NCBI GenBank assembly: GCA_016285265.1
Contig: JAEEQL010000004.1
Location: forward strand, 1-58,031
Length of the DNA stretch: 58,031 nt
Source: Lachnospiraceae bacterium
GTDB lineage: Bacteria; Bacillota; Clostridia; Lachnospirales; Lachnospiraceae
Reading direction: 5' to 3'
A program made the translations under genes and the position numbers. The notes beneath the pieces were generated by a model. The model saw nothing but the letters and a program-made list of their open reading frames with translations, had not been told where the DNA came from and ran no database searches. The stretch's first letter is position 1; every line of letters begins with the position of its first letter. Shown here piece after piece: positions 8,292 through 17,669 of the stretch.

Positions 8292-10070
8292 TTATGCGGT
8301 CTGCGCCTTCAGATTGCCCAGCTGGTGCTCGTAAACGGTCCTGTAGTAGCCTTCCTCTTCCACCAGTTCCTTATGGGTTCCCTGCTGGGTGATCCTGCCG
8401 TTTTCGACGACAAGTATCATATCCGCATCCTTGAGCGAGGATATACGCTGCGCGATTATGAACACGGTCTCATTCTCAAGCAGCTTAAGATCCTTCTGGA
8501 TCTGTGATTCGGTTTCCATATCTACCGCCGATGTGGTGTCGTCAAGGATCACGATCGCAGGCTTTTTGAGGATCGCCCTTGCCAGTGCTATCCTCTGCTT
8601 CTGACCGCCGGAAAGTCCGATACCTCTTTCTCCGACAACCGTGTCATATCCGTCGGGCATCTCATTTATGAATCCGTCGGCATCGGCCATCTTCGCTGCC
8701 CACTTAACCTGATCAAGCGTACAGTCCGGATCTCCGTATGCGATATTTCCCTCTATCGTATCCGAGAAAAGAAATACATCCTGCATCGCAAGACCTATTC
8801 CGTCGCGGAGCGTGTGAAGTTCCATATCCCTTACGTCTATTCCGTCGACAAGAACTGCTCCGTCCGTGACATCATAGAATCTGCATATAAGATTCATTAT
8901 CGTGGTCTTGCCCGATCCGGTAGCTCCGAGTATTCCTATCGTCTCGCCCCGCTTGACCTTGAACGAAACGTGGTCCAGTATCGGCTCACCTTCGACATTG
9001 TAGGAAACATCCTTAAACTCGACCTCGCCCTTTATCTTCTTTTCATTCCTGGGCTTTAAAGGATTGGTGATCTTCGGCTTTTCGGATACAGTCGTATAGA
9101 TCTTGACCACTGATGTCGTGAATCTCTGATAGTCATTGATAAGCCATCCGAACATCCTCAGCGGCATGTTGAGCATCCACAGGTATGAATTGACTATGAC
9201 CATGTCTCCGAGAGTCATCGCGCCCTTTACACACATTATTCCGCCGACCAGCATCAAAATGACCGTAAGGAATGATGCGCACACTTCGAAAACGGGAACG
9301 TACTTGGTCCAGACCTTCGCCGCATCAAGCTCCGCATCACGGTAAGCCGCATTCTCGACATCGAATTTCTCAATCTCGTAATCTTCCTTGGCAAATGCCC
9401 TTACAACGCGGTTTCCGCTGATATTCTCCTGGGCAAATGCATTGAGCGATGAGAACCTGTCCCTGATCTTCATGAACTTAGGCTTGATGGACTTGGACTG
9501 AAGATAGGTGACGAACGCACTGATGGGAAGAACCGTCATCATCGCGATTCCGATCCTCCAATCGACCGAGAAGATCATCACAAGAGCTATCACGAAAAGA
9601 AGGACGTTTTCATAAATGGAATAGATGACGTAAGCGACGAAATGCCTTATCGCCATCATGTCACCTGTCTGGCGGCTCATCAGATCGCCCGTCCTGTTCC
9701 TGTTGTAAAAGGAAAAATCCTTCTGAAGGAGACTTCTGTAAACACCGTCCCTCATGTCATAGAGCATGTCCTGGGAGCAGGTCTCAAAAAGCCACTGTGA
9801 AATAAGCCTGATGACAGCTCTGACAAACTGACAGCCTATCATCAGTGTAATGGCAAGAGGAAGGATTCCCATCCTCTCGGCAATTCCCTCACCGTCTCCG
9901 ATGACATCATCGACTATGAAGCCCATGATCTTGGGATTTATTATATTGAGGACCGCACAAACAGTCACAAGAACCAGTCCCACCGCTTCCTTCCATTTAT
10001 ATTTGGTAAGGTAACGGTAGAACCATTTCATGGCTCTCTTCCATTCGGGATCGTTAAGTCTGTTTTTCAT
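8292..10070 (-). CDS. ABC exporter half-transporter, subunit with degenerate ATP site
   Basis: A 592-residue exporter-type half-transporter, the first gene of the pair. It has Walker A GATGSGKT and a canonical LSGGQ signature, but Walker B reads VILDDTTS, with aspartate in place of the catalytic glutamate, and the switch histidine is glutamine (IAQRISS). With the partner's LSAGQ signature these changes build one degenerate and one consensus ATP site, as in known heterodimeric type IV exporters. GGGG lies six bases before the start. The divergent AraC gene is the likely regulator. Confidence 0.93.
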   Translation of the reverse strand: MKNRLNDPEWKRAMKWFYRYLTKYKWKEAVGLVLVTVCAVLNIINPKIMGFIVDDVIGDGEGIAERMGILPLAITLMIGCQFVRAVIRLISQWLFETCSQDMLYDMRDGVYRSLLQKDFSFYNRNRTGDLMSRQTGDMMAIRHFVAYVIYSIYENVLLFVIALVMIFSVDWRIGIAMMTVLPISAFVTYLQSKSIKPKFMKIRDRFSSLNAFAQENISGNRVVRAFAKEDYEIEKFDVENAAYRDAELDAAKVWTKYVPVFEVCASFLTVILMLVGGIMCVKGAMTLGDMVIVNSYLWMLNMPLRMFGWLINDYQRFTTSVVKIYTTVSEKPKITNPLKPRNEKKIKGEVEFKDVSYNVEGEPILDHVSFKVKRGETIGILGATGSGKTTIMNLICRFYDVTDGAVLVDGIDVRDMELHTLRDGIGLAMQDVFLFSDTIEGNIAYGDPDCTLDQVKWAAKMADADGFINEMPDGYDTVVGERGIGLSGGQKQRIALARAILKKPAIVILDDTTSAVDMETESQIQKDLKLLENETVFIIAQRISSLKDADMILVVENGRITQQGTHKELVEEEGYYRTVYEHQLGNLKAQTA

Positions 10071-10222
10071 CGAAAACCCCTTAAAACAAATCTCCGGGCC
10101 CTGCTCCCGGATATATCATCTGTTTTCATATACATTTGATATTAAGGCAATCTATCATAAATACAATGATTTAATGTGCTTTATACTTGACTTTTTCTGC
10201 TTTGGAGTGCCAGAATCAGTGT

Positions 10223-11035
10223 ATGATAAAGATTCCCTATGCAGGCTACAATTACTATCACGAAAACGGCTGGGAGATAAACCGTCCGAACGGGACCAGC
10301 TTCTACAGCATCGTCATGATAAGGAACCCGTTCTATTACGAAGCGGACGGCGAGACGCTCTATGTCGACCGGCCTGCTTTTCTGTTCTTCCGGCCCTCAG
10401 ATCCCGAGCACTTTTATTTAAGGAACGTTCCTTATACCGATGACTGGGTCCATCTCCAGGGTGATGACGGAGAAATTGACGGGCTATTTGAGAAAATGGG
10501 CCTTACCTTCGCACGCGCCCTTACCGTCTACGATCATTCCGAAGCTTCCGCGATAATGCAGAACATCGCAGCGGAGGTTCGAAGAACAGGCGGCAACCAC
10601 GATATGATCATGGACAGTCTCGCAAGGCTTCTCATATACAAGATCAGTGACCTCAGCAAGGTGAAAGAAGAACCGGACTTTAAGTCGGGAACCCTCGAAT
10701 CCTACAGAAGCAGGTTCAATGTCCTCAGGGGACGCATCTACCAGGGCGGCGAAGCCGCAAGGATAGGGGAAGTATCCGAACTCGCATCGGAAATGAACAT
10801 GAGCGTTTCATATTTCCAGCATATCTACAAGGCACTCTACGGAGTACCCGTGACAAGGGATCTGATCATAGCAAGGATCGAATACGCCATCTACCTTCTG
10901 AGGAGCAGAAACCTGTCGATCGCGGAGGCCGCATCCGTTTGCGGTTACGAAACGATCGAGCATTTCAACAGACAGTTCAAAAAAGAAAAAGGGTGCTCCC
11001 CCACGGATTACATGAAGGAGCACCGTAACTCTTAA
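10223..11035 (+). CDS. AraC family transcriptional regulator
   Basis: An AraC-type activator. The N-terminal ~130 residues look like a cupin-type ligand-binding domain, and residues ~165-265 hold two helix-turn-helix units, the second with the family signature FNRQFKKEKGCSPTDYM. I start at ATG 10223 (270 residues); the track start at 10187 is a TTG inside a candidate -35 box. No ribosome site precedes 10223, and a possible -35 TTGACT (10187) with -10 CAGAAT (10211) would put the transcript start on the ATG itself. It is divergent from the ABC exporter pair, which it probably controls. Confidence 0.88.
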   Translation: MIKIPYAGYNYYHENGWEINRPNGTSFYSIVMIRNPFYYEADGETLYVDRPAFLFFRPSDPEHFYLRNVPYTDDWVHLQGDDGEIDGLFEKMGLTFARALTVYDHSEASAIMQNIAAEVRRTGGNHDMIMDSLARLLIYKISDLSKVKEEPDFKSGTLESYRSRFNVLRGRIYQGGEAARIGEVSELASEMNMSVSYFQHIYKALYGVPVTRDLIIARIEYAIYLLRSRNLSIAEAASVCGYETIEHFNRQFKKEKGCSPTDYMKEHRNS

Positions 11036-11091
11036 CCTTTCAGGGATACCGGTAAGGCAGCCGGAATGCCGCATCCTCATCCGGACGGGCA

Positions 11092-11952
11092 TCAGATGAT
11101 ATTCTTGATGCCGTCGCAGATCCTGCGCGCAGCCGTGGGATTGTTCATTGTATAGATATGAACTCCGTCCGAGCCTGTCGCGATAAGGTCTATTATCTGG
11201 CTTATCGCATAATACAGTCCGGCATCAAAAAGTGCTTCTTTCTTTTCACCGTATTTATCAAGTATTCTCTTAAATCTCTCCGGAAGCCTTGCCCCGCAGG
11301 TGGTGACCATCCTGTTTATGGTCTTGGCGGAAAGACAGGGCATGATCCCGGGAGTTATGGGAACGTCTATTCCTGCAATCCTCGCATCCTCCACGAATCT
11401 GAAGAAATCCTCATTATCGAAGAAAAGCTGGCTGAGGAGCACCTCGGCTCCCGCTTCGACCTTCTTTCTGAGGGCTGCCATCTCTGCGATGCGGTCCGGT
11501 GAATCGGGGTGGTTTTCGGGATAGCATGCACCGGCTATGCAGAAGTCTGTTTTGGGTCTTATATAGGTGATAAGGTCGGATGCATGGGCAAACACTCCCT
11601 TTGCCGGAGCGTTGGGGTTGGCATCACCTCTGAGGGCCAGGATATTTTCGATCCCGTTATCCTGCAGTTCCCTGCAGAATTCGTCGATCTCCTTTTCGTC
11701 ATAGCAAAGGCAGGTCAGATGGGCGACAGCTTCGGTGTGATACTTCTCACGGATCTTCCTGCAGATGGCTATGGTCTTGTTATTGTTGGAGCTTCCGCCG
11801 GCACCGAAAGTTACGCTGATATAGTCCGGCTTAAGGTCACAGAGTATCTCAAGGGTCTCGTCGATGTTCTCGAGCTCCTCCGCCGCCTTGGGCGGAAATA
11901 TCTCAAATGACAGGACTCTGTCTTTATTATTGTAGATTTCCGTAAGTTTCAT
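11092..11952 (-). CDS. metF: Methylenetetrahydrofolate reductase
   Basis: A 286-residue cytosolic flavoenzyme that reduces 5,10-methylenetetrahydrofolate to 5-methyltetrahydrofolate for methionine synthesis. The N-terminal FEIFPPK with its conserved glutamate, SVTFGAGGS, the ALRGD segment and the later LLSQLFFDN are typical of MetF, and the length is normal. AGGAG stands about ten bases before the start. It is divergent from fba and stands alone; no methionine synthase or S-box riboswitch is visible nearby. Confidence 0.95.
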   Translation of the reverse strand: MKLTEIYNNKDRVLSFEIFPPKAAEELENIDETLEILCDLKPDYISVTFGAGGSSNNNKTIAICRKIREKYHTEAVAHLTCLCYDEKEIDEFCRELQDNGIENILALRGDANPNAPAKGVFAHASDLITYIRPKTDFCIAGACYPENHPDSPDRIAEMAALRKKVEAGAEVLLSQLFFDNEDFFRFVEDARIAGIDVPITPGIMPCLSAKTINRMVTTCGARLPERFKRILDKYGEKKEALFDAGLYYAISQIIDLIATGSDGVHIYTMNNPTAARRICDGIKNII

Positions 11953-12010
11953 AGTTTTTTTCTCCTAAACAAGCATTACTATATCACGTTCCTTGGGCAA
12001 AATACCAATA

Positions 12011-12039
12011 TTGACTTAAAACCCCTCACAAATTATTAT
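12011..12039 (+). promoter_or_regulatory. Strong promoter of the aldolase gene
   Basis: The -35 TTGACT and -10 TATTAT are separated by exactly 17 bases, 54 bases before the fba start codon. The match is close to the housekeeping sigma consensus and fits a highly expressed glycolytic gene. Confidence 0.75.
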
Positions 12040-12092
12040 TGATACATACGAGTCTTTTCGTAAAACATTCACTTTTAAGGAGGTTTTTCGTT

Positions 12093-13061
12093 ATGGCATT
12101 GGTAACAACCAAAGAGATGTTTAAGAAAGCTTACGACGGCGGATATGCTGTAGGTGCTTTCAACGTCAACAACATGGAGATCGTTCAGGGTATCACCGAA
12201 GCGGCAGGAGAGCTTGAGAGCCCTGTTATCCTTCAGGTTTCCAAGGGTGCGCGTGCTTACGCAAATCACACCTATCTTGTAAAGATGGTAGAGGCAGCTG
12301 TTCAGGAGAATCCCCAGATTCCCATCGCTCTTCACCTTGATCACGGTGATACTTTCGAGCTCTGCAAGTCATGTATCGACGGCGGATTCACTTCCGTTAT
12401 GATCGACGCTTCTTCCAAGTCCTTCGAGGACAACATCGCTCTTACCAAGCAGGTAGTTGAGTATGCTCACGATCACGGCGTAGTTGTCGAGGCTGAGCTC
12501 GGAACTCTCGCAGGTATCGAGGATGAGGTTCAGGTTGAGGCAGGCAAGGAAGCTTACACCAGACCCGAGGAAGTTGAAGAGTTCGTAGACAGGACCGGAT
12601 GCGACTCCCTCGCTATCGCTATCGGAACCAGCCACGGAGCATACAAGTTCACTGCTGCACAGTGCACCAGAAATGCCGACGGCATCCTTGTTCCCCCTCC
12701 GCTCCGCTTCGACGTTCTCGAGGAGTGCATCAAGAGGCTTCCCGGATTTCCCATCGTTCTTCACGGATCATCATCCGTTCCTCAGGAATTCGTTAAGATG
12801 GTTAATGAGTACGGCGGAAATATGCCTGATGCTATCGGTATCCCCGAGGATCAGCTCCGTCAGGCAGCTAAGCTTGCAGTATGTAAGATCAATATCGACT
12901 CCGATATCCGTCTTGCAATGACCGCCAACATCCGTAAGTACTTCGTTGAGCATCCCGATCACTTCGATCCCAGACAGTATCTCAAGCCCGCTCGTCAGGC
13001 CGTTAAGGATATGGTCGCTCACAAGATCGTCAACGTTCTCGGATCCGATCACAAGATCTGA
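12093..13061 (+). CDS. fba: Class II fructose-bisphosphate aldolase
   Basis: A 322-residue zinc-dependent aldolase that splits fructose 1,6-bisphosphate into glyceraldehyde 3-phosphate and dihydroxyacetone phosphate in glycolysis. Seen are GAFNVNNME near the N-terminus, the metal and catalytic segment LHLDHGD, EAELGTLAGIEDE, and HGSSS. I start at 12093, which has AAGGAGG nine bases upstream; the track start at 12039 is inside the promoter. Codon choice differs visibly from neighbours, as expected for strong expression. It is monocistronic, with promoter and terminator both clear. Confidence 0.97.
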   Translation: MALVTTKEMFKKAYDGGYAVGAFNVNNMEIVQGITEAAGELESPVILQVSKGARAYANHTYLVKMVEAAVQENPQIPIALHLDHGDTFELCKSCIDGGFTSVMIDASSKSFEDNIALTKQVVEYAHDHGVVVEAELGTLAGIEDEVQVEAGKEAYTRPEEVEEFVDRTGCDSLAIAIGTSHGAYKFTAAQCTRNADGILVPPPLRFDVLEECIKRLPGFPIVLHGSSSVPQEFVKMVNEYGGNMPDAIGIPEDQLRQAAKLAVCKINIDSDIRLAMTANIRKYFVEHPDHFDPRQYLKPARQAVKDMVAHKIVNVLGSDHKI

Positions 13062-13074
13062 TAAGGATAATACG

Positions 13075-13103
13075 AAGCCCCGGCTCATCGCCGGGGCTTT
13101 TTT
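13075..13103 (+). terminator. Intrinsic terminator of fba
   Basis: The GC-rich stem AAGCCCCGGC / GCCGGGGCTT with a TCATC loop is followed by a T6 run, 14 bases after the fba stop codon. The A-run on the other side may let it also stop the convergent histidine phosphatase transcript. Confidence 0.93.
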
Positions 13104-13137
13104 CAATGCTTGATCTTTTCGGTACATCCGAAGAGTT

Positions 13138-13797
13138 TCAGTCCATCTTCCAGTTTTTGAATTCCTTCTTTTCGCCTCTCCAGTATGCGGTGAAATCATC
13201 CCTCGTTCCGTGGAAGAACAATCCTTCCGTAAATCCGCACCAGTTCTCGCCTTCGAGTCCCGTCTTAAGACCGAACAATGCGCTTGCAAGTATGACCACA
13301 TGTCCGTCGTGAGAGCAGATGATATCGAGCTTTCCGTCGGATGACGGGATATCGAATATTGCATTCAGTATCGGAAGAGCTGCCTGATCCAGTGTGTAAC
13401 CCGCGGTATATTCGGGAATACCGTTCTGGAGTCCGTAGTAGAATTTGTACCAGCCTATTCCCTGCTCCTGTGCGGGGCCGAGTCCTTCGATATGTGCAAA
13501 GGCCTGAACCCTTTCAATCCCGGGCTCTTCTATTCCCATTCCCCTTGCGACCTCGGCAGCTGTCTGGACACACCTTTTAACGGGACTTGCATAAAACCTT
13601 CCGACCGGAACATCGAGATTCCTTCCGATCCGGTTTGCGATCTCGATGCCCTCCGGCGTAAGGAGCAGATCCGAATAATCACCGTCTACGGGATTGTCAA
13701 ACCTGATGGAATGCCTCATATAAACCTTTACATTGGTATCCTTGGGAAGTTTGAGAGCATCCTCCTTCATAAGAGGACAGATCGAATCAAAGATCAT
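13138..13797 (-). CDS. Histidine phosphatase (phosphoglycerate-mutase superfamily) protein
   Basis: A 219-residue protein of the histidine phosphatase superfamily. The N-terminal motif reads YMRHSIRF, so the usual RHG is RHS; the nucleophile would be His29. The later ASPVKRCVQTA and the second histidine motif SHDGHVV are also present. The substrate cannot be told. The start codon overlaps the stop of the sensor kinase gene by four bases (ATGA), indicating translational coupling. It is the last gene of the regulator / binding protein / kinase operon and may act on a small phosphorylated molecule or, less likely, on the signalling pathway itself. Confidence 0.82.
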   Translation of the reverse strand: MIFDSICPLMKEDALKLPKDTNVKVYMRHSIRFDNPVDGDYSDLLLTPEGIEIANRIGRNLDVPVGRFYASPVKRCVQTAAEVARGMGIEEPGIERVQAFAHIEGLGPAQEQGIGWYKFYYGLQNGIPEYTAGYTLDQAALPILNAIFDIPSSDGKLDIICSHDGHVVILASALFGLKTGLEGENWCGFTEGLFFHGTRDDFTAYWRGEKKEFKNWKMD

Positions 13798-15377
13798 TTT
13801 ACTTTTCTCCGGCTTTTTATTTTGCTTTGTTTCTTATCTGATGATAATACATCGGCGGAAAAATCAGAACCGTTTTTTTCTTTTCCTGCCCTGATGAGCG
13901 GAAGATGAAGTGTCACGCAGGTTCCTTTGTTCACATCGGATTCGATATCCATACCGTAGTTTTCGCCGAAAAGCACCTCGATCCTTTTTCTTACATTAGC
14001 CAGCGCTATGTGATCAAGACTTCCGCGCTCCGTACCTTCCCCGCTTTCCGTTTCGTTTCTTAACTTTTCCAGTTCACCGGCATCCATTCCCTTTCCGTTA
14101 TCGGTGATCGTTATGAACAGGTCTTCATTCTCCGGGCGGGCATCTATCTCCAGATTTCCGCCCTCTGCGGAAAGTCCGTGCATGATCGCGTTTTCGACAA
14201 TGGGCTGGATCAGCATCCTCGGTATGAGTATATCGCTGAAGGAATCATCTTCCCCGAAGCATACATTTATCATATCGGGGTATCTTGCCTGCATTATCTC
14301 CGTATACTGCTTCAGAACATACAATTCCTCAAGAAGGGAAATGTACTCATCCGAGGCATTGGCATATCTTAATAGGACGGAGAGTTCTGTGCAGATCCTC
14401 GCGGCCGTTTCCCTGTCACCCTTTCCTATAAGCGCCCTTACGATGTTCAGCGTGTTGACCGTAAAATGTGCGCTTATCTGTTTTTTCAAAAGAGTGAGGT
14501 TGGTTCTTTCAAGTTCAAGATCGATGCTTGTCCTTATGAACCTTCTCATGACCATTTCAAAAATAAATGCGGCGATAACGAGTATCAGGATCGTTACCGG
14601 AAGTGCGATGGTGAAAAAGCGGGAGACATCCTTCGAAACTGAATCTACGCAGTACACAACAACCCTGTATCCGGTAAAGCCGATAAACCTCTCGCTTACA
14701 TAGATTGCTTCGGAAAGTCTGCTTTCCACATCCTCCTTGCCGATCCCGCCTCCCGCGCAGATGAGCCTGTCTTCGTAGTAGAGCGCCGCACCTATATAGT
14801 CCGGATCGTTATATGTCGAGAGAAGCTTTTCCACCTTTCTCTGGTCGATCAAAAGAAGAACATAGCCGGTGATCTTGTTTTCATTTTCTATGACACGGTA
14901 TATACCGACATAATTATCCGAGCCCGAGGATACCGAAACCATCCGGTCGCTCTTTCCTTCACTGATGATATGGAAGGAGCTGACAGCTATCGTGTTCGGC
15001 GCAGTCCCTTTAAGCCTGTAAAAATCCCCGTCCGTATTATATACGATAACGTTGTCGGCATTTACAACGCTTTTGAGAACGGGAGCAAGAACATCCTGTG
15101 TGGCACGTCCCATGGCATAGAAATCTTCTCCGAAGTCCAGTGCCGACAGTTTTTTCACGCTCTCATCAATGGCAAGGATCGACGAGCATTCTTCCATCAT
15201 GACAAGTTCGTTTCCGACATCGTTCATAATGGTTCCGACTGCGCTCATCGCATGACGTTCCATATTCTGCCTGATGATCCTGACCGTGAGCTGATAAAAC
15301 ACTACCCAGAGCAGTACTATCCCCGCTCCGAACAGCATCACTCCGATCGTTCTCTTTTTTCCGGAATATTTATACAC
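13794..15377 (-). CDS. Sensor histidine kinase, YesM/LytS type
   Basis: A 527-residue membrane sensor kinase. It has one helix at residues ~13-31, an extracytoplasmic Cache-like domain at ~40-255, a second helix at ~257-276, a His-kinase domain with the phospho-acceptor at His304 (QISAHFTVNTLN, where the family usually reads QISPHFLFNTLN), and a C-terminal ATPase domain with the N box VENAIMHG and DNGKGM. The GTG start at 15377 is used because a stop codon lies two codons upstream; its ribosome site is weak. It follows the solute-binding lipoprotein gene by 33 bases. It should phosphorylate the YesN-type regulator at the head of the operon. Confidence 0.9.
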   Translation of the reverse strand: MYKYSGKKRTIGVMLFGAGIVLLWVVFYQLTVRIIRQNMERHAMSAVGTIMNDVGNELVMMEECSSILAIDESVKKLSALDFGEDFYAMGRATQDVLAPVLKSVVNADNVIVYNTDGDFYRLKGTAPNTIAVSSFHIISEGKSDRMVSVSSGSDNYVGIYRVIENENKITGYVLLLIDQRKVEKLLSTYNDPDYIGAALYYEDRLICAGGGIGKEDVESRLSEAIYVSERFIGFTGYRVVVYCVDSVSKDVSRFFTIALPVTILILVIAAFIFEMVMRRFIRTSIDLELERTNLTLLKKQISAHFTVNTLNIVRALIGKGDRETAARICTELSVLLRYANASDEYISLLEELYVLKQYTEIMQARYPDMINVCFGEDDSFSDILIPRMLIQPIVENAIMHGLSAEGGNLEIDARPENEDLFITITDNGKGMDAGELEKLRNETESGEGTERGSLDHIALANVRKRIEVLFGENYGMDIESDVNKGTCVTLHLPLIRAGKEKNGSDFSADVLSSDKKQSKIKSRRKVK

Positions 15378-15410
15378 GCTTCAGATTCCAGTACACCATT
15401 CCAAAAGTTT

Positions 15411-16817
15411 TCAATGCAGGATTTCCTCCGCCCCCGAAACATATTCTGTCCAGATGCTGTCGCTCAGAATATCCTCTTCACCCGATACGAATGCGATCAT
15501 ATGACGGTCAAGATACTCCGAAAGCTCCGCATTTCTTGCGGGAAGCTCCCCGTCCGGCTCCGCAAAGCAGCCAATATATGCCATCTGCGCTCTCGCATCA
15601 ACATACTCTGCATCGGAATCAGGTCCGTTCCACGTAACACCGTAAATGTATTTTTCGGGTACCGCCATAGGACCGACACCGTTCAGATTCTTATTCTGTA
15701 CGGCATCGCGGATGTAATTCTTTACAGTGACAGTGGAAGGAGTCATGTAAATGCTTATGTCCTTTCCGTCCGAATAATCCCAGTCGACTCCGGGTTCTCC
15801 GAATCTTGCGATGAGCGATGCTTCTTCGCTCATCATTGTATCCAGCAGAAGCTGTGCGGCTTCCTTCCTTTCGCTCCGTGACAGGATTATCGCTCCGATC
15901 TTTGTTTTGTTTTCGGGGATCATGGCATAGGATATTCCGTTCGGACCGGCAAGCGGAGGAACATACACATACCTGTCCATCACTTCGGGATTTCCGCGGT
16001 ATATGACATCACAGATCGAAGAAGAAGTGAATGCTCCGACTATCGGTAACGGACTGTTTACCATTTCACTCAGCTGTGCATGGGAACAGTCGAAAATTCC
16101 TTTATCCATAAGTCCCTTTTCATACAGTCCGTTACAGTACTCAAGCCCGTCACGGTACGCGGGATCCGCCCATATGCCCTTTCCGTCCGCGGTCATTCTT
16201 GAATGATACGGATCGTTGACGGCAAAGGAACCCATGAGGAATTCCATGGGATTTAAGTCATATTCATCGGCAGAACCCGCAAGCGGTATCTCGTCACGGA
16301 TACCGTTTCCGTTGGGATCTCCGGTTTTAAACGCTTCAAGCACAGCCTCGAATTCCCCGGTGGTTTCGGGGATCTCCATCCCCAGGTTCACCAGCCATTC
16401 TTTGTTTATCCACAGTACCGTTCCCGCACCGGCAGGAGCATCCCAGCCTTCCGACACATATTTAAACTCCCCGTCCGGAAGATAAATATCTCCGCTTGAT
16501 ACATATCCTTCCAGGACTCCGTCACCCGGAACAAAGCTCCCGCCGAACAGCACGACATCGATCTCCGCCCTTGAATCAAAAAGCACTTTAAGATATTCGT
16601 CGCAGCTTTCTATCTTGACGAATGAAACGACTATATCGATCCCCGTCTTTTCCTCAAGATAGTTTATGTAATAATTTGTATCGATATCGGGAATGTTGTC
16701 GGAATAAGGAATCGCGACATTCAAGATCTCGGGCTGCGGTCCGAAACCGCAGCCCGGTATATACAGAAGAGATATTGCAAGAAAAATTGTCAGAAGCTTA
16801 CAGATCTTCCTGTTCAC
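15411..16817 (-). CDS. Extracellular solute-binding lipoprotein
   Basis: A 468-residue secreted lipoprotein resembling family 1 solute-binding proteins for sugars or oligosaccharides. The signal peptide ends in a lipobox-like YIPGC at about residue 23, and a later segment PNGNGIRDEIPL is typical of clostridial members of the family. A GTG start at 16817 has GAGGAG six bases upstream and overlaps the response regulator gene by 20 bases. No permease or ATPase genes are nearby, so it may present ligand to the neighbouring sensor kinase instead of, or besides, feeding a transporter elsewhere. Confidence 0.88.
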   Translation of the reverse strand: MNRKICKLLTIFLAISLLYIPGCGFGPQPEILNVAIPYSDNIPDIDTNYYINYLEEKTGIDIVVSFVKIESCDEYLKVLFDSRAEIDVVLFGGSFVPGDGVLEGYVSSGDIYLPDGEFKYVSEGWDAPAGAGTVLWINKEWLVNLGMEIPETTGEFEAVLEAFKTGDPNGNGIRDEIPLAGSADEYDLNPMEFLMGSFAVNDPYHSRMTADGKGIWADPAYRDGLEYCNGLYEKGLMDKGIFDCSHAQLSEMVNSPLPIVGAFTSSSICDVIYRGNPEVMDRYVYVPPLAGPNGISYAMIPENKTKIGAIILSRSERKEAAQLLLDTMMSEEASLIARFGEPGVDWDYSDGKDISIYMTPSTVTVKNYIRDAVQNKNLNGVGPMAVPEKYIYGVTWNGPDSDAEYVDARAQMAYIGCFAEPDGELPARNAELSEYLDRHMIAFVSGEEDILSDSIWTEYVSGAEEILH

Positions 16818-17535
16818 CGGGACTCCTCATCTCTTTCGGAGAAACTCCGTAATAATTCTTGAACACTTTGAAAAAATGATAATAGTCGGTGTAGCCGCAC
16901 CTGACACCGATCTGCTTTATCAGAAGAGTCTTATCTTCAATCAGTTCTCCCGCATACTTCATTCTTTTTTCCGTAAGATACATGCTGAGGGACTGGTTGT
17001 AATATTTCTGGAAAAGTGCACAGATATAATTTCTGCTGAATCCGAATTTCTCGGCAAGCATAGACAGGGTTATCTTCTCCCTGAAATTCTCATCGACATA
17101 CTGAACAAGGCTGTTAAAGCCGGGATTGTCCGTTACGCTTCCGCCTTCGGCTGACCTGTTTTTGGACAGCACCGAATTTAGTTTTTCGAGTACGATGCGG
17201 ACATCATCGATATCGACGGGCTTAAGAATATAATCAAAACCGCTCTGCCGGTAAAATGTACGTACATTTTCAAAATCGTCATATGCGGAGATCACAACGA
17301 ACTCCGCTTTGCAGCCGCTCTCCCTTAGCTTTGAGATCAGCTCGTTTCCGTTCATCTTGGGCATCTTCATATCACAGAACACCGCATCGGCATCAAGCTC
17401 TGTGATCTCTTCTATCGCCTTTTCGGGATCGGTATTGCTTCCTATGACCTCAAAACCATTCTCCATCCAGGGAATGATCTCCGTCAGTTCCTCCAATATG
17501 AAACGATCGTCATCGACCAGATATGCCCTGTACAT
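16798..17535 (-). CDS. Response regulator, YesN type (receiver plus AraC DNA-binding domain)
   Basis: A 245-residue response regulator. The receiver domain covers residues 1-120 with the acidic cluster VDDD at 7-10, phospho-acceptor Asp55 in FCDMKMP, and the conserved lysine in ILKPVD. Residues ~145-240 are an AraC-type helix-turn-helix ending in the signature FKVFKNYYGVSPKEMR. GGGGGGAG precedes the start. It is the first gene of a four-gene operon with binding protein, kinase and phosphatase, and is the partner of the YesM-type kinase there. Confidence 0.93.
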   Translation of the reverse strand: MYRAYLVDDDRFILEELTEIIPWMENGFEVIGSNTDPEKAIEEITELDADAVFCDMKMPKMNGNELISKLRESGCKAEFVVISAYDDFENVRTFYRQSGFDYILKPVDIDDVRIVLEKLNSVLSKNRSAEGGSVTDNPGFNSLVQYVDENFREKITLSMLAEKFGFSRNYICALFQKYYNQSLSMYLTEKRMKYAGELIEDKTLLIKQIGVRCGYTDYYHFFKVFKNYYGVSPKEMRSPGEQEDL

Positions 17536-17669
17536 ATACTCCCCCCCAAAAGCTTATTTTGTTAGATTTTATCATATTTCCGTACATTTTCGAAATACAT
17601 GGGATCAAACAGGTGCAAAAGGACAAAAAAATGGATAAAATACGCGAAATACAGTAAAATAACCTATGT

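Noticed and set aside
10992-11026. GGTGCTCC / GGAGCACC hairpin at the end of the AraC gene
   Set aside because: It is inside coding sequence and no T-run follows; terminator function is not supported.
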